Below, in pieces: positions 21,945-33,808 of a stretch of DNA of 38,328 bases. Made by a program: the position numbers and the translations under genes. The stretch is from a bacterium. Its GTDB lineage: Bacteria > Armatimonadota > Chthonomonadetes > Chthonomonadales > JAMCWF01. How positions within the stretch are numbered: position 1 is the stretch's first letter; every line of letters starts with the position of its first letter. Under the pieces are notes generated by a model. It did not search any database, was not told where the DNA came from, and worked only from the letters and a program-made list of their open reading frames with translations. The stretch is taken from positions 1 through 38,328 of the forward strand of contig JAKBZR010000024.1 of NCBI GenBank assembly GCA_021842405.1, read 5' to 3'.

Positions 21945-24900
21945 ATGAAGGAAGTCCAGCACCTTACCAAAAAGACCTCACCCGTTATTGATATTCCAAA
22001 CCTGGTTGAACTGCAACTCGATTCTTATCGTTGGTTCCTGGAAGAAGGATTAAAAGAGCTTTTTGACAGCTTTTCTCCCATAACCGATTTTACGGGCAAT
22101 ACCTCCATCTCATTGATTGATTTCACGCTTAGTCAACCCAAGTATTCGGTTGACGGATGCCGTGATCGCGATGCTACCTTTGAAACGCCGATAAAGGTCA
22201 AGGTACAGCTTACCCAGCCCAATAAAGAGATGATCGAGAGTGAAGTATACCTGGGTGATTTGCCATTGATGACCGACAAAGGGACTTTTGTCATCAACGG
22301 CGCCGAGCGCGTGGTGGTCAGCCAGCTTGCTCGTTCGCCTGGAGTCTACTTCAAGGACAACATTGATATCAGCGGCCGTGTGCTCTACTACGCCACCATT
22401 ATACCTAGCGAAGGCGTTTGGGTGGACGTTGAAAGCGATGCCAACACGGAAGTGACCGTTCGCATAGGACAAACGAGAAAGTTTCCGGTAACCACCCTGA
22501 TTCGCGCGTTAGGCCACTTCCCTCCCGCCTGCATTCCAATGGAGATGAGCGTCGCCAATGCGCTGGAAAAGCTGTGGATTTACCGCAAAGAAGAAGCGCA
22601 AGCGGGCGGGCATTCAGGTCCGGTTAAAGATTACATCCAGCCGTTTACCTTGGTGAAGCCGGTCGCCGACCCGGAAACCGGTGAAATCATCGTTGAGGCG
22701 GGAGCCAGCATCAGTGAAGCGATGCTGAAAGGGCTGGCCGAGCAGATCGGACCGGATACGGTGCTGACGCTCGAGCCCCGATGCGATACCACCAAGGACA
22801 TCATCAACCTGTTTTCAACTCGGAAAACACTGGAGCATCCTACCCGTGATGAGCTGATCGGCAAGCGCCTGGCGTTCGATCTGGAAGACCCCCGGAACAA
22901 CAAGAAGATCATTATTCACGGCTATGAGAAGATTGACCGGGACATCGCACGCCGTATCGAAGGCTTACAATTAGAGTCGCTCGAAGTGCTGGAGCTCAAC
23001 CGTTACATTGACGCCACCTTGCTACAAGACAGCGCTCATAACCCGGATGATGCCCTACTCGACATCTACCGGAAAATCCGCCCCAGCGACCCGGCTACGC
23101 AGGACGGCGCGCGCACGCTGCTGCTTAATATCTTTTACGATCCACGCCGCTACGGTACGGCGAAGGTGGGCCGTTATAAAATCAATCGCAAGCTGGGGAA
23201 CGCGCTGCCTCTCACCGCACAAACTTTGACCCGTTCCGACCTGATAGGCATCCTCCGCTACATGATTAACCTGGACGCCGGCGAGGGCAACACTGACGAT
23301 ATTGACCACCTCGAAAACAAGCGGGTGCGTTCAGTGGGAGAGCTCCTTTACAGCCAGCTTCGGCTCGGCTTTCTGCGCATGGAGAAGGTGGCGAAAGAGC
23401 GAATGACCTCTATGGATACTGAGAGCGCGCTGCCCTCGGTAGTTCTTTCGGTGAAGCCGGTCTCAGCCGCAATTAAGAGCTTTTTCGGCTCCAGCCAGTT
23501 ATCACAATTTATGGACCAGACCAATCCGCTGGCCGAGCTGGCTCACAAGCGCCGGCTCTCCGCGCTGGGTCCAGGCGGCCTCTCCCGTCAAAGCGCAAAG
23601 CTGGAGGTTCGCGATGTCCACCATAGCCACTACGGCCGGATATGCCCGATTGAAACGCCGGAGGGCCCAAATATCGGGTTGATCGGCTCGCTGGCCATTC
23701 ACGCGCGGGTGGATGCGTATGGCTTTTTGGAAACTCCCTATCGCAAGGTGAAAAACGGCGTCGTCACTCATGATATCGAGTATCTCACCGCCGATGTGGA
23801 CCATCACTATCACATTGCGCCGGCCAACGAGCCGCTCGATTCCCACAGTCGTTTTATCCGGCCTCAAATTCAGGTGCGGTATGAGGATCAGTATCCGGTG
23901 GTGGCAAAAGAGCAGGTCGAGCTGATGGATGTCTCGCCCATGCAGATCGTTTCGGTGGCGGCGGCTATGATTCCTTTCCTGGAGAACGACGACGTAAGCC
24001 GAGCACTGATGGGATCCAATATGCAGCGGCAGGCGGTTCCGACCTTGCGCCCGGAAGCCCCGCTGGTGAAAACCGGCATCGAGCGGCGGGCTGCGCTGGA
24101 TTCAGGGGCGGTGGTGATCGCTTGGCGATCCGGCACCGTAACCTACGTTACCTCCGAAATGATCGAGGTGACAACCCCCAACAATCAGGTGGATAGCTAT
24201 CGGTTGCTCAATATGCTGCGCAGCAATCAGGCAACCTGTATCACCCAGAGGCCGCTGGTGAATAAAGGCCAACGGGTGCGCGCCGGGCAGGTGATTGCCG
24301 ATGGCCCCTGCACCGACCAAGGTGAACTGGCGCTTGGCCAGAACGTGCTGGTCGCCTTCGTCCCTTGGGGCGGTTACAACTACGAGGACGCGGTGCTGCT
24401 TTCTGAACGGCTGGTGAAGGACGACGTGTACACCAGCATTCACATTGAAAAATATGAGACGGAAGCGCGCGACACCAAGCTGGGTCCGGAAGAGATTACG
24501 CGTGACATTCCTAACGTGGGCGAAGAGCAGCTTAAAGACCTCGATGAAAACGGCATCATCCGCATTGGTGCCGAGGTGCGACCAGAAGATATTCTGGTCG
24601 GCAAAGTGGCTCCGAAGGGGCAGGGCGAGCTGACCGCTGAAGAGCGCCTGATCATCGCTATTTTCGGCAAAAAGGCAGAGGAGACCCGTGACGTTTCGCT
24701 TCGGGTTCCGCACGGTGAAAAGGGGCGAATCGTGGATGTAAAGGTCTTCTCCCGATTCAAATATCAGTGCGGCCGCTGCAAGGCGGTCTATAACTACAGC
24801 AAACGCCCCGAACATACAATATGTGACCGCTGCCAAGGCGAACTGGTTCGGTTGCCCGGCGATGAGCTGGCGGCCGGGGTGAACCAACTGGTGCGCGTGT

Positions 24901-26054
24901 ACATCGCCCAGAAGCGGAAGGTGATGGAGGGCGATAAGATGGCTGGGCGGCACGGCAATAAAGGTGTCGTCTCCAAAATCTTGCCGGAAGAGGATATGCC
25001 GTTTCTGCCGGATGGAACGCCGGTGGATATCGTGCTGAACCCGCTCGGCGTCCCTTCGCGAATGAATATCGGCCAGATTCTGGAAACACACCTGGGTCTG
25101 GTGGGCCGGCATCTAAATTGCAGTTTTGTTAATCCACCCTTTGAAGGTTCCACCGAACAGGAGATCCTCGAAGAGATGGACCGCCTCGCCCGTCACCAAA
25201 GAGCGCTGTCGTTGTCTAACTACTTAACGACCGATTTACGCCTCAAGGTGGATTTGGAGGATGCCGAATCGCTGGACGAGATGCTCAGTCGAGTCGAGGC
25301 CGAATTGCGGCAACTGGACGAGGATCGTCTGGAAACCATCAGCCGGATGGTTGCCGCTCCGCCGGTTACATTGCCGGATACCGCCGCGGAATCCGATGTT
25401 ATTCAATCTGAAAGCTCGGCCTACATGCCGGCCGAGGAAAGTATCAACGATTCAGATGACCTCATCGCTGAGATTGTGAATCGAATTAAATACAACGCCT
25501 GGATCAGAGCCGGCATTGATCCCGAGACCGGTAAAATTCAGTTGCGTGACGGCTTAACCGGCGAATACTTCAATCAACCGATCACGGTGGGCCATATCTA
25601 TATGATGAAGCTCGCCCACCTGGTGGATGATAAAATCCATGCCCGGTCAACCGGCCCTTACTCGCTGGTGACCCAACAGCCGTTGGGAGGCAAGGCGCAG
25701 TTCGGCGGGCAGCGATTTGGCGAAATGGAGGTGTGGGCACTGGAAGCTTATGGCGCTGCATACACGCTTCAAGAGATATTGACCATCAAATCCGATGACG
25801 TAATGGGACGCGTAAAAACATACGAATCCATCGTAAAGGGCGACAACATGCTGGAACCCGGCGTTCCCGAATCGTTTAAGATACTGGTGAACGAGCTGCA
25901 AAGCCTTGGATTACGCGTTGTGGTGGAAGACGGCCATGACCAACCGATTGACCTGAAGGATCATGAGGACGAAAATGATAATGAAAACGAAACCAGACGA
26001 ACACCATCCCGCCGATTTCATAGGATCGAAGGACTACCCCCCCATGAGGATTGA
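21945..26054 (+). CDS. rpoB: DNA-directed RNA polymerase beta subunit, with inserted zinc ribbon
   Basis: 1369 residues, full length. Signatures in order: N-terminal [20 protein letters not shown], the fork/rifampicin region [20 protein letters not shown] then [15 protein letters not shown] (near 515-545, with the residues normally mutated in resistant strains in their wild-type form), [17 protein letters not shown], the flap, [17 protein letters not shown], and the C-terminal [20 protein letters not shown] clamp region. Between VKVFSRF and [18 protein letters not shown] there is an extra Cys-x2-Cys-x14-Cys-x2-Cys (Cys942, 945, 960, 963) that looks like a zinc ribbon and is absent from E. coli beta. 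An acidic tail ([14 protein letters not shown]) follows the last conserved domain. It starts its own transcript and is not next to rplJL. Confidence 0.99.
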   Translation: MKEVQHLTKKTSPVIDIPNLVELQLDSYRWFLEEGLKELFDSFSPITDFTGNTSISLIDFTLSQPKYSVDGCRDRDATFETPIKVKVQLTQPNKEMIESEVYLGDLPLMTDKGTFVINGAERVVVSQLARSPGVYFKDNIDISGRVLYYATIIPSEGVWVDVESDANTEVTVRIGQTRKFPVTTLIRALGHFPPACIPMEMSVANALEKLWIYRKEEAQAGGHSGPVKDYIQPFTLVKPVADPETGEIIVEAGASISEAMLKGLAEQIGPDTVLTLEPRCDTTKDIINLFSTRKTLEHPTRDELIGKRLAFDLEDPRNNKKIIIHGYEKIDRDIARRIEGLQLESLEVLELNRYIDATLLQDSAHNPDDALLDIYRKIRPSDPATQDGARTLLLNIFYDPRRYGTAKVGRYKINRKLGNALPLTAQTLTRSDLIGILRYMINLDAGEGNTDDIDHLENKRVRSVGELLYSQLRLGFLRMEKVAKERMTSMDTESALPSVVLSVKPVSAAIKSFFGSSQLSQFMDQTNPLAELAHKRRLSALGPGGLSRQSAKLEVRDVHHSHYGRICPIETPEGPNIGLIGSLAIHARVDAYGFLETPYRKVKNGVVTHDIEYLTADVDHHYHIAPANEPLDSHSRFIRPQIQVRYEDQYPVVAKEQVELMDVSPMQIVSVAAAMIPFLENDDVSRALMGSNMQRQAVPTLRPEAPLVKTGIERRAALDSGAVVIAWRSGTVTYVTSEMIEVTTPNNQVDSYRLLNMLRSNQATCITQRPLVNKGQRVRAGQVIADGPCTDQGELALGQNVLVAFVPWGGYNYEDAVLLSERLVKDDVYTSIHIEKYETEARDTKLGPEEITRDIPNVGEEQLKDLDENGIIRIGAEVRPEDILVGKVAPKGQGELTAEERLIIAIFGKKAEETRDVSLRVPHGEKGRIVDVKVFSRFKYQCGRCKAVYNYSKRPEHTICDRCQGELVRLPGDELAAGVNQLVRVYIAQKRKVMEGDKMAGRHGNKGVVSKILPEEDMPFLPDGTPVDIVLNPLGVPSRMNIGQILETHLGLVGRHLNCSFVNPPFEGSTEQEILEEMDRLARHQRALSLSNYLTTDLRLKVDLEDAESLDEMLSRVEAELRQLDEDRLETISRMVAAPPVTLPDTAAESDVIQSESSAYMPAEESINDSDDLIAEIVNRIKYNAWIRAGIDPETGKIQLRDGLTGEYFNQPITVGHIYMMKLAHLVDDKIHARSTGPYSLVTQQPLGGKAQFGGQRFGEMEVWALEAYGAAYTLQEILTIKSDDVMGRVKTYESIVKGDNMLEPGVPESFKILVNELQSLGLRVVVEDGHDQPIDLKDHEDENDNENETRRTPSRRFHRIEGLPPHED

Positions 26055-26223
26055 TCGCTCCGGTTACCGGTAGCGAGAACGAATGTGGCCAGGCGAACGG
26101 ATTGCCGGTAAATAACCGTGCCATATTTGCCTGGCTTGCCGTTCGCGGCGACAAAAAACACTTATCGAAGTAATAAATATACTGACCAGTGAACTTATTG
26201 GCAGGAGACCCCCGGAGAGCTTG
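26055..26223 (+). other. Structured rpoB-rpoC spacer with mutually exclusive pairings
   Basis: A 169-base gap without a gene. GCGAACGG (26093-26100) can pair with CCGTTCGC (26139-26146), while the overlapping CCAGGC (26089-26094) can pair with GCCTGG (26129-26134). CGGTTA (26061-26066) can also pair with TAACCG (26113-26118). The layout could make an RNA processing site or attenuator between beta and beta-prime, but no T-run terminator is present. Confidence 0.4.
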
Positions 26224-29200
26224 ATGATAGACGCAAGTACATTTTCCAAAATTCGCATCGGTATTGCCTCGCCCGAGCAGATACGCCAATGGTCGCGCGG
26301 CGAAGTGAAAAAGCCGGAGACCATCAACTATCGTACTTTTAAGCCGGAACGTGACGGCCTGTTTTGTGAAAAGATTTTCGGCCCGGTAAAGGACTGGGAG
26401 TGCCATTGCGGGCGTTATAAAAAGGTTAAATTTAAAGGTATCGTGTGTGACCGCTGCGGCGTGGAAGTGACTCGAAGCAAGGTTCGGCGCGAGCGAATGG
26501 GACACATCGAACTCGCTTCGCCGGTCTGTCACATCTGGTATCTAAAAGGAGTGCCCAGTCCGCTTTCGCTCATACTGGGCATTCCACCGCGCTCCCTGGA
26601 AAAGGTGATCTATTTTGCCTCCTACATTGTCATCTCGGTGGACCGCCAGAAAATTAATGATGCGCTGGATAATATAAGGGCTGCAGTGCAAGAAGAGATC
26701 GCTCACATCGAGCATGACCAATCAACTCTGAGCGATCGGATGGATCAAAAGCTGCTGGAGGACATCAAGAAGCACGACGAGATGGTCGAATCGCTCGATC
26801 CGGAAGGTGAAGCCCCGCAGCCCTGGACTGAATCCGACATCGCATCCCGCCGTCAATTCTACGATGATCGCATCAAGCAAGAAGAGAAAGAGGCTCTGGA
26901 GTGCATCCAGGAGCTGAATGAATCGCTGACACTGATTGAAAAAATCTCCAAATGCGAGCTGATTACCGAAGATCAGTACCGCGGCCTCGAACAGTTGCTG
27001 GAGGTCGTCCAACACCGGCGTGGAGACAGCCTGCAGCGTCTCGGAGTGAACCTGGATGGCGCGCTCCGGGCTGGGCAAGGCGCCGTCGCGGTAAAGGAGC
27101 TGGCGGAGGAGATTGACCTTGACCAGCTTCAGCGTGAGCTACAACAAGAGGTGAGCCAATCTCAAGGTCCCAAACGCCTTCGCGCCATCAAGCGGCTTGA
27201 AATCGTGGAGGCGTTCAAGAACTCCCGAACCAGGCCGGAATGGATGATTCTGGATTGCATCCCGGTTATCTCACCGGAGCTGCGCCCAATGGTTCAATTG
27301 GACGGAGGGCGTTTTGCCACCTCTGACCTGAATGACCTCTACCGGCGCATCATTAACCGAAATAACCGCCTCAAAAAGATCACCGAAATCCGAGCGCCGG
27401 AGAGTATCGTCAACCATGAAAAAAGGCTGCTGCAGGAGGCGGTTGACGCCCTCATTGACAACGGTCGTCGTAGCCGGCCGGTGGTTGGCAGCAACAATCG
27501 GCCGCTGAAATCGCTCTCCGATATGTTGAAGGGTAAAGAGGGGCGCTTCCGCAAGAATCTGCTTGGCAAGCGAGTGGATTACTCGGGCCGATCGGTTATC
27601 GTAGTGGGGCCGCACCTGAAACTGCACCAGTGCGGTCTGCCGAAGGAGATGGCGCTGGAGCTGTTTAAGCCGTTCGTGATGAAGGCGCTGGTGGAGCGCG
27701 GCTATACCAGCAACATCAAAACCGCCAAGCGCATGATTGATAAAATGAGGCCCGAAGTCTGGGATGCGCTGGATGAGGTCATCAGCGAGCATCCCGTTCT
27801 GCTGAACCGGGCGCCGACCCTCCACCGCCTGGGCATTCAGGCTTTCGAACCGGTGCTGGTAGATGGCAAAGCGATCCAGGTGCACCCGCTGGTCTGTCAC
27901 GCCTTCAACGCTGACTTCGACGGAGATCAGATGGCGGTTCACGTCCCGCTCTCCGCTTATGCGCAGGCGGAAGCTCGCGTGCTGATGCTGGCCAGTCACA
28001 ACATCTTTAAACCGGCTGACGGCAGCGCGGTGGTCGCCCCCATCCAAGATATTATCCTTGGCTGTTACTACATGACCAACATGCGTGAGAATATGCAGCC
28101 GCTACCGGTTCCTTTCTCGAATCCGGATGAAGCCCTGCTGGCTTATCAGTTGGAAAAGATCGGCCTGCACGACCCGATACAGGTCCGGATCGTCCGCAAC
28201 GGTGTTTCCGAGATCTTTGGTAGCGGTGATGATCCGTCCCGATATACCAGCGCCGGGCGGTTGATCTTTAATGAAATTCTGCCCGACGAGTTGAGGTATA
28301 GCGACCGCTACTTATTCCAAACCATGGACAAAAAAACGGTCGCAAATTTGGTTACCGAGGTATACCACACCTGCGGGAAACAGCGCACCATTAAGTTTTT
28401 GGATGATATCAAAAATCTTGGCTTTCGTTACGCGACCCAATCCGGAGTGACCATCTCGATGACCGACATGGACATTCCGGCCAAGCGGGAAGCGATTATT
28501 ACGGAGGCCGAGAAAAAGGTCTCCGACCTGAACCGCCAGTACCGCCGCGGAATGATCACCCAGGGTGAACGCAAACAGCAGGTGCTGAACTACTGGATGC
28601 AAGCAGCCGACAACGTGGCTGATGCGATTATGGAGAGCATTGACCACTTCAACCCGATCTATATGATCACCGATTCGGGCGCGCGTGGATCTACGCGGCA
28701 GATCACCCAGCTCTCCGGTATGCGCGGCTTGATGTCCGATCCATTCGGTAACCTGATCGAAGACCTGCCTATAAAATCGAACTTCCACGAAGGCCTCTCC
28801 GTTCTGGAGTACTTTATCTCCACACATGGGGCGCGCAAGGGTCTGGCCGATACCGCATTAAGGACCGCCGATGCCGGTTACCTAACCCGCCGTCTGGTTG
28901 ACGTGGCCCAAGATGTGATTGTCCGTGACCTTGACTGCGGCACCAGCCGCGGGATATTCGTTGAGGAAATTATTGAAAACGGCGAGGTCCTCGAAAAGCT
29001 GAGCGATCGAATCCGGGGGCGCTACGTGAGCGAAACCATTTTCCATCCGCTCACCAATAATGAGGTTTGGGTAGAGGCCGGCCATGAAATAACCGATGAG
29101 ATCGCAACCGAAATGGATGGCTTTCGGGTTGTCTTCAAGACGGTTGTCAATCAGTCGGGTGAAACAGTAGCCTACGCCGGCGATACAATCACCTTGCAGC

Positions 29201-30951
29201 AGGCTGAAAAGTTGGTGGAGGAGGGGATTTGGCGCAATACCGACCTTCCCACTCCAACTGAAACTCCTTCCGGCGCCGGAAAGGGTGACGGGCGCCCGGA
29301 TGGTAATGTCCAGAGCACCACCCAGTTGCGCGATGTGCTGAGCTTTACCTCCTCACTGCGTGTCGGGGTCCGATCGCCGTTTACCTGCGAGTTGCGGAGG
29401 GGTATCTGCGCGCTTTGCTACGGGCGTGATCTGGCGTCCGGCAAACGGGTTGATATCGGCGTCGCGGTGGGAATTATCGCCGCCCAGTCCATCGGTGAAC
29501 CTGGCACTCAGCTCACGATGAGAACATTCCATACTGGAGGGGTGGCGGGCAAATACCTGACTGGTGTGGCCAACGTCAAACAAAAGCGGGAGAACACCCT
29601 TCGCGAGCTGCACGAAGATATTAAGCGAGGCTTGGTGAACTTCTCGGAAGGGATTGAAGGTCCGGAGCGGGAGCGGGGCCGCGCCATCCAGGCGATGCTG
29701 AAGGTGCTAGAAGATCAGGTCGGCGGTCTGTTGAGAGTGGTGGAGCTGTTCGAAGCCCGCAAACCAAAGGGTCAGGCCATTATCACCGAATTTTCGGGGC
29801 GAGTATCGGCCATTGAATCCAAGGGCCTCCGGTATGTCGTGATCCACTCAAAGCTGCCGGTACTCGATGAAACGAAAATCACCGGCAAGATGCTCGCTGA
29901 AAACGTGGAGGACCCAAATGGAGAGCTGATCGCATCGGCCGGCGATCCCGTTTCTGATCGAATTGCACGCCGCATTCGAGAGGCCGGCATCGAAGTGATT
30001 ACCATTCGAGAGACGGTGCTGGTTCCTTACCGAGGTGAGCTGGAGGTTCGAGTTGGAGACGAGCTGCATCCGGGCGATCGGCTGACGGAAGGCCCGCTGG
30101 ACCCGCAAAAAGTGCTCGAGCTGCAGGGTCCCAGTGGGGTGCAGGAGTACCTGGTGCGCGAAATCCAAAGCGTATATAAGTCGCAGGGAGTGGATATCAA
30201 CGACAAGCACGTAGAGGTGATCGTTCGCCAAATGCTGAGGAAGCGGAAAATCCGTTCGGCCGGCGATACCCGTTTCCTGCCCGGACAGGTGGTGGACAAG
30301 TTCATCTTTGAGGATGAGAACGCCAGAGTGAGGAGCCTTGATCTGCCGGGAACCGAAGCGATCGCCGACTGGATACTGCTGGGCATCACCGAAGCGTCGC
30401 TGGCAACCGACAGCTTCCTCTCCGCCGCATCGTTCCAAAAGACCACCCGTGTGCTGACTGAGGCGGCGGTGCGGGGGAAACGGGATGACTTGCTCGGTCT
30501 AAAGGAAAACGTAATTATCGGCCGCTTAATTCCGGCCGGTACCGGGTTGCCAAGGTACCGCAGCACTCAACCGGCCACACCGGACGGCTCGCCGCTGGTG
30601 CTAGAGCCGTTGGTTCGCGAGGCGCCCTTGGGATTGCCATCCATCAGCGATGAAACGCCAGCCGAGATCATAACCGCACGGGCGGAGTTGATTTTGGGCG
30701 ACGCAACCTCTGATTCCGAAATTGAGGTGGCGCTCGAAGAAACGGAGGGCGAACTGGCCCAATTCCCGGAGGCGGATGATCTCGACCTCAAAGTGAGCAC
30801 ACCGTCGGCTGATCTGCGTGCCGACGGGCAGGTTCAGGGCAGGGATGATTCCTATGAAGAGAGCGCGCCCGGTGACTTCAGCGAGGAGGAGATAAACCTC
30901 GACGAAACCGCATCCGATCTCGATAAGCTGACCGATAAAGCGGAAGATTAG
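26224..30951 (+). CDS. rpoC: DNA-directed RNA polymerase beta-prime subunit
   Basis: 1575 residues. First zinc site: Cys60, 62, 75, 78 in CHCGRYKK and CDRCGVEV. Active site NADFDGD at 562-568 carries the three Mg-binding Asp. Second zinc site: Cys905, then Cys1055, 1062, 1065 ([13 protein letters not shown]). The region between the first zinc site and [20 protein letters not shown] includes a long coiled-coil, Glu/Gln-rich segment (about 140-330). The trigger-loop/bridge region (TFHTGGVAG) is intact. The last 90 or so residues are very acidic and poorly conserved. ATG 26224 is chosen over TTG 26221, with CGGAGAG upstream at normal spacing. Confidence 0.99.
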   Translation: MIDASTFSKIRIGIASPEQIRQWSRGEVKKPETINYRTFKPERDGLFCEKIFGPVKDWECHCGRYKKVKFKGIVCDRCGVEVTRSKVRRERMGHIELASPVCHIWYLKGVPSPLSLILGIPPRSLEKVIYFASYIVISVDRQKINDALDNIRAAVQEEIAHIEHDQSTLSDRMDQKLLEDIKKHDEMVESLDPEGEAPQPWTESDIASRRQFYDDRIKQEEKEALECIQELNESLTLIEKISKCELITEDQYRGLEQLLEVVQHRRGDSLQRLGVNLDGALRAGQGAVAVKELAEEIDLDQLQRELQQEVSQSQGPKRLRAIKRLEIVEAFKNSRTRPEWMILDCIPVISPELRPMVQLDGGRFATSDLNDLYRRIINRNNRLKKITEIRAPESIVNHEKRLLQEAVDALIDNGRRSRPVVGSNNRPLKSLSDMLKGKEGRFRKNLLGKRVDYSGRSVIVVGPHLKLHQCGLPKEMALELFKPFVMKALVERGYTSNIKTAKRMIDKMRPEVWDALDEVISEHPVLLNRAPTLHRLGIQAFEPVLVDGKAIQVHPLVCHAFNADFDGDQMAVHVPLSAYAQAEARVLMLASHNIFKPADGSAVVAPIQDIILGCYYMTNMRENMQPLPVPFSNPDEALLAYQLEKIGLHDPIQVRIVRNGVSEIFGSGDDPSRYTSAGRLIFNEILPDELRYSDRYLFQTMDKKTVANLVTEVYHTCGKQRTIKFLDDIKNLGFRYATQSGVTISMTDMDIPAKREAIITEAEKKVSDLNRQYRRGMITQGERKQQVLNYWMQAADNVADAIMESIDHFNPIYMITDSGARGSTRQITQLSGMRGLMSDPFGNLIEDLPIKSNFHEGLSVLEYFISTHGARKGLADTALRTADAGYLTRRLVDVAQDVIVRDLDCGTSRGIFVEEIIENGEVLEKLSDRIRGRYVSETIFHPLTNNEVWVEAGHEITDEIATEMDGFRVVFKTVVNQSGETVAYAGDTITLQQAEKLVEEGIWRNTDLPTPTETPSGAGKGDGRPDGNVQSTTQLRDVLSFTSSLRVGVRSPFTCELRRGICALCYGRDLASGKRVDIGVAVGIIAAQSIGEPGTQLTMRTFHTGGVAGKYLTGVANVKQKRENTLRELHEDIKRGLVNFSEGIEGPERERGRAIQAMLKVLEDQVGGLLRVVELFEARKPKGQAIITEFSGRVSAIESKGLRYVVIHSKLPVLDETKITGKMLAENVEDPNGELIASAGDPVSDRIARRIREAGIEVITIRETVLVPYRGELEVRVGDELHPGDRLTEGPLDPQKVLELQGPSGVQEYLVREIQSVYKSQGVDINDKHVEVIVRQMLRKRKIRSAGDTRFLPGQVVDKFIFEDENARVRSLDLPGTEAIADWILLGITEASLATDSFLSAASFQKTTRVLTEAAVRGKRDDLLGLKENVIIGRLIPAGTGLPRYRSTQPATPDGSPLVLEPLVREAPLGLPSISDETPAEIITARAELILGDATSDSEIEVALEETEGELAQFPEADDLDLKVSTPSADLRADGQVQGRDDSYEESAPGDFSEEEINLDETASDLDKLTDKAED

Positions 30952-30979
30952 GATTGTTCACGGCCATACCGGATAATAC

Positions 30980-31012
30980 AAAAACCGAAGCGGGTAGCCA
31001 CCCGCTTCGGTT
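30980..31012 (-). terminator. Intrinsic terminator of the tRNA-Met gene
   Basis: AACCGAAGCGGGT (30983-30995) and ACCCGCTTCGGTT (31000-31012) form a perfect 13-bp stem with a 4-base loop. On the minus strand it is followed by TTTTTGTATT. It lies directly downstream of the tRNA and only about 30 bases from the convergent rpoC stop, so the stem may also end rpoC transcripts. Confidence 0.85.
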
Positions 31013-31018
31013 AAAAAG

Positions 31019-31092
31019 TAGCGGAGGGCGGACTTGAACCGCCGACACTACGGGTATGAGCCGTATGCTCTAACCAACTGAGCTACTCCGCC
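31019..31092 (-). tRNA. tRNA-Met (anticodon CAT)
   Basis: The minus strand gives a full cloverleaf of 74 nt: acceptor GGCGGAG/CTCCGCT (one G-U pair at the end) with discriminator A, D-arm AGCTCAGTTGGTTAGAGC, anticodon stem TACGG/CCGTA with loop CTCATAC, and T-arm GGCGG-TTCAAGT-CCGCC. The anticodon is CAT. CCA is not encoded. It lacks the C1-A72 mismatch and the three G-C pairs of an initiator, so it is probably the elongator tRNA-Met; a lysidine-modified tRNA-Ile is the alternative. Confidence 0.95.
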
Positions 31093-31106
31093 TCGCCGAT
31101 ACTTTT

Positions 31107-31136
31107 ATAATACCTTCCGCCTCCGATTGTCGTCAA
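31107..31136 (-). promoter_or_regulatory. tRNA-Met promoter
   Basis: On the minus strand TTGACG (31131-31136) and TATTAT (31107-31112) are separated by 18 bases. Transcription would begin around 31100, a few bases before the mature tRNA 5' end at 31092. Confidence 0.7.
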
Positions 31137-31145
31137 GGTGAAAAA

Positions 31146-31281
31146 GTTCAGTTTTGTGGGAATGATTTTCGTTCGCCCCGCCGCTAAACTCCTTCCCCCT
31201 TCTAGGGGGAAGGGCGGGATGGGGGTCAAGGCACACCGCCCTGTAACACCCGCCTAAATCACCCAGAGAACTGAAATCATT
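31146..31281 (+). repeat. MITE-like dispersed repeat, copy C
   Basis: The left end GTTCAGTTTTGTGGGAATGA (31146-31165) matches copy A at 6940 with few changes. The right end AAATCACCCAGAGAACTGAA (31256-31275) matches 7122-7141. Between them is a CTTCCCCCTT/AGGGGGAAG hairpin. The copy is shorter than copy A and lacks its middle segment. It lies between the tRNA promoter and an ADP-ribosylglycohydrolase-family gene. Confidence 0.65.
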
Positions 31282-31318
31282 CGTCAAGGTAAGCTCTGCG
31301 CTCAAGAGGAGATTTCTG

Positions 31319-32686
31319 GTGAAATATACCTGGTTATATTTGAGTCGCGAGGACATCCTAACCGAGCGACGGCAGTGCGAAGAGGAGGGCCGCGATCTAT
31401 CTCTTCTTGAAAACCAGTTCGAGAACGTTTTATCCCTCGATTTAGACGATTTAAGCAATCAAGCGTTCGCCGAGCGGCTTTTGGATCAAACGATCGAGTT
31501 GCCGATCCGAGCAGGATACACCTACCACGAGCCGAGCGACCTCGATTCCATCCGACAGGCTCGCCCGGCGCTCCGCCCCACCTTGCCCCGACTTACTCAA
31601 AATGAAGCTGAACGGTATGACCGGATTTACGGTGCCTGGCTAGGTCGCGTTTGTGGATGCCTGCTCGGTAAACCGGTGGAGGGGTGGCGCCGGAACCGGA
31701 TGTGGGGATATTTAATGGACACCCACCGATTTCCCCTCAACGACTATTTTTATTACCAAGTTCCCGCCGATATTCAAAAAAAGTATGACCTGCAACCCCA
31801 AAACGCCTTCGCCGATCTCATTCAAGAAATGCCGGCCGATGACGATCTCAATTACACCACCGCCGGTATGACCGTTTTGCAGCGTTACGGATCGAATTTC
31901 ACACCGGCACAGGTGGCTGAGTTCTGGTTGAGCGATATCCCCATTCTGCGCACCTGCACCGCCGAGCGGGTTGCCTACCGGAATCTGGTTGAGCTGAAGG
32001 CGCCACCGCTTGCCGCCTCCTTCCGAAATCCGTATCGGGAGTGGATCGGCGCTCAAATCAGGGCCGATTTTTATGGCTATGCCGCGGCTGGAAATCCGGA
32101 GCTTGCCGCTGAATTCGCCTGGCGTGACGCCTCCATTTCGCACGTAAAAAACGGCATCTACGGCGCGATGTGGGTGGCCGCGATGACCGCCGCCGCTTTC
32201 GTAATGAACGACGTGCGATCCATCATCGAGGTCGGCTTATCGCAAATACCGGAGCGCAGCCGGTTGGCCGCTGCAATTCAGGCCGTTTTGCAATGGCATC
32301 GGGCCGATTTAACTTACGATGAGGCGGTTGAACGCATTCACCAGCAGTGGGACGAAACTCGAGCACACGACTGGTGCCATACGATCAGCAACGCCATAAT
32401 CGTCGCCACTGCGCTGATGTGGGGTGAGGGCGATTGGGTCAGCACCATTACAAAAGCGGTGCAAGCCTGTTTCGATACCGACTGCAACGGCGCAACCGCC
32501 GGCTCAATCGTGGGAATTATGACCGGAGCCGGCAAATTGCCCTCAAAATGGACTGAAGTTGTGCATGACACACTGAACACCGACGTTGCCGGTTACAACA
32601 AAGTGAAAATTTCTGAAATGGCAAAGGCCACTCTACCGCTCGTTTATCGCACCGCATCTGATATTTCGGAGGAGACGGGTGGATAG
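31319..32686 (+). CDS. ADP-ribosylglycohydrolase (DraG) family protein
   Basis: 455 residues. The DraG/ARH fold is signalled by [24 protein letters not shown] (from about 99), the first metal motif DDDLNYT (Asp174-176), and the second [19 protein letters not shown] (Asp386, Asp388, with Asn and Gly). These Asp residues bind two Mg ions in enzymes that remove ADP-ribose. The N-terminal 95 residues are an extra domain without a recognised family. GTG 31319 is preceded by AAGAGGAG. The target is not visible: reversal of ADP-ribosylation of a protein or of a small molecule are both possible. The stop is 13 bases before ruvB, so they are likely one transcript. Confidence 0.85.
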   Translation: MKYTWLYLSREDILTERRQCEEEGRDLSLLENQFENVLSLDLDDLSNQAFAERLLDQTIELPIRAGYTYHEPSDLDSIRQARPALRPTLPRLTQNEAERYDRIYGAWLGRVCGCLLGKPVEGWRRNRMWGYLMDTHRFPLNDYFYYQVPADIQKKYDLQPQNAFADLIQEMPADDDLNYTTAGMTVLQRYGSNFTPAQVAEFWLSDIPILRTCTAERVAYRNLVELKAPPLAASFRNPYREWIGAQIRADFYGYAAAGNPELAAEFAWRDASISHVKNGIYGAMWVAAMTAAAFVMNDVRSIIEVGLSQIPERSRLAAAIQAVLQWHRADLTYDEAVERIHQQWDETRAHDWCHTISNAIIVATALMWGEGDWVSTITKAVQACFDTDCNGATAGSIVGIMTGAGKLPSKWTEVVHDTLNTDVAGYNKVKISEMAKATLPLVYRTASDISEETGG

Positions 32687-32699
32687 AGGTGAGCACTCG

Positions 32700-33734
32700 A
32701 TGACCAGCCATAACCCGATTCTCAGCCCGGTGGTTCAGCCGGAAGATGTCGGCGAGCTATCCATTCGGCCGAAGCGGCTGCGGGAATTCATCGGCCAACC
32801 CAAGCTCAAAGAAAACATCCAGATATCGCTGGAAGCGGCTCGCCAGCGGAAGGAGTGTCTGGACCACGTACTGCTCTGCGGTCCGCCTGGATTGGGCAAA
32901 ACCACGCTCAGTCATATTTTGGCCAATGAGATGGAAGCGCCGATACGAGTTACATCCGGACCTGCCATCGAAAGGCCGGGCGACCTCGCCGCCATTTTAA
33001 CCAACCAAGAGAAGAACGGCATCCTCTTCGTGGATGAAATTCACCGGCTGCCACGTACCGTTGAAGAGATCCTCTACCCCGCAATGGAGGATTTTCAGCT
33101 CGATTTGATTGTCGGAAAAGGGCCGAGCGCCCGCACTTTAAGGCTGCCGGTGGAACGGTTCACGCTGGTTGGCGCGACCACCCGCGCCGGGCTGCTGAGC
33201 TCTCCTCTGCGGGAGCGCTTCGGGATCGTTCACTATTTGGAGTTTTACAGCGCCGAAGATCTCTACCAGATCATCGTGCGAGCGGCAAAAATTTTAGCAA
33301 TTCAGATTGAACATGGAGGCGCGATGGAGATCGCCGGCCGCGCGCGCGGCACTCCCCGCATTGCCAACCGCTTACTTCGCCGGATTCGGGACTACGCTCA
33401 GGTTAAAGCCGATTCCGTAATTACCGAAAAGGTCGCTTCCAAAGCGCTGCAATTGATGGGCATCGATTCGCTGGGATTAGACGACTTTGACCGCCGTTTT
33501 CTGGGTATTATCATAGAGAAGCACGACGGCGGCCCGGTCGGTATCGAGACTTTATCCGCTGCCATGTCCGAAGAGCGCGATACCATCGAGGATGTCTACG
33601 AGCCGTACCTGGTGCAAATCGGTTTGTTGAACCGGACGCCGAGAGGCCGAATAGCAACCCGTTCGGCATTTCAACATTTAGGGCTAACGTCAAAGATGCA
33701 TAATGCCGATCTATTTGGTAACGGCAAAGTGTAA
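32700..33734 (+). CDS. ruvB: Holliday junction branch migration ATPase RuvB
   Basis: Motor of the RuvAB complex that moves Holliday junctions. The 344-residue product has the family opening LRPKRL-like [20 protein letters not shown], Walker [10 protein letters not shown] (61-69), Walker B DEIHRL (from 112), sensor 1 GATTRAG, the arginine-finger stretch LRERFGI, and a C-terminal winged helix ending with [19 protein letters not shown] 32700 is preferred because GAGGTGAG lies before it; an in-frame GTG at 32679 would overlap the upstream gene and extend beyond the family N-terminus. ruvA and ruvC are not adjacent. Confidence 0.97.
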   Translation: MTSHNPILSPVVQPEDVGELSIRPKRLREFIGQPKLKENIQISLEAARQRKECLDHVLLCGPPGLGKTTLSHILANEMEAPIRVTSGPAIERPGDLAAILTNQEKNGILFVDEIHRLPRTVEEILYPAMEDFQLDLIVGKGPSARTLRLPVERFTLVGATTRAGLLSSPLRERFGIVHYLEFYSAEDLYQIIVRAAKILAIQIEHGGAMEIAGRARGTPRIANRLLRRIRDYAQVKADSVITEKVASKALQLMGIDSLGLDDFDRRFLGIIIEKHDGGPVGIETLSAAMSEERDTIEDVYEPYLVQIGLLNRTPRGRIATRSAFQHLGLTSKMHNADLFGNGKV

Positions 33735-33808
33735 CTAAATTTAGTATCAATTCGTATCAAATGAGTGATGATAACGTTCAACTGAACCTTAATTCCGGAA
33801 GTGTTGAT

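Noticed and set aside
24102-25112. Minus-strand open frame of 336 codons in rpoB
   Set aside because: It lies entirely antisense to conserved rpoB sequence; His/Gln-rich composition is what the reverse of such coding sequence gives.
27271-28047. Minus-strand open frame of 258 codons in rpoC
   Set aside because: Antisense shadow of the RpoC active-site region.
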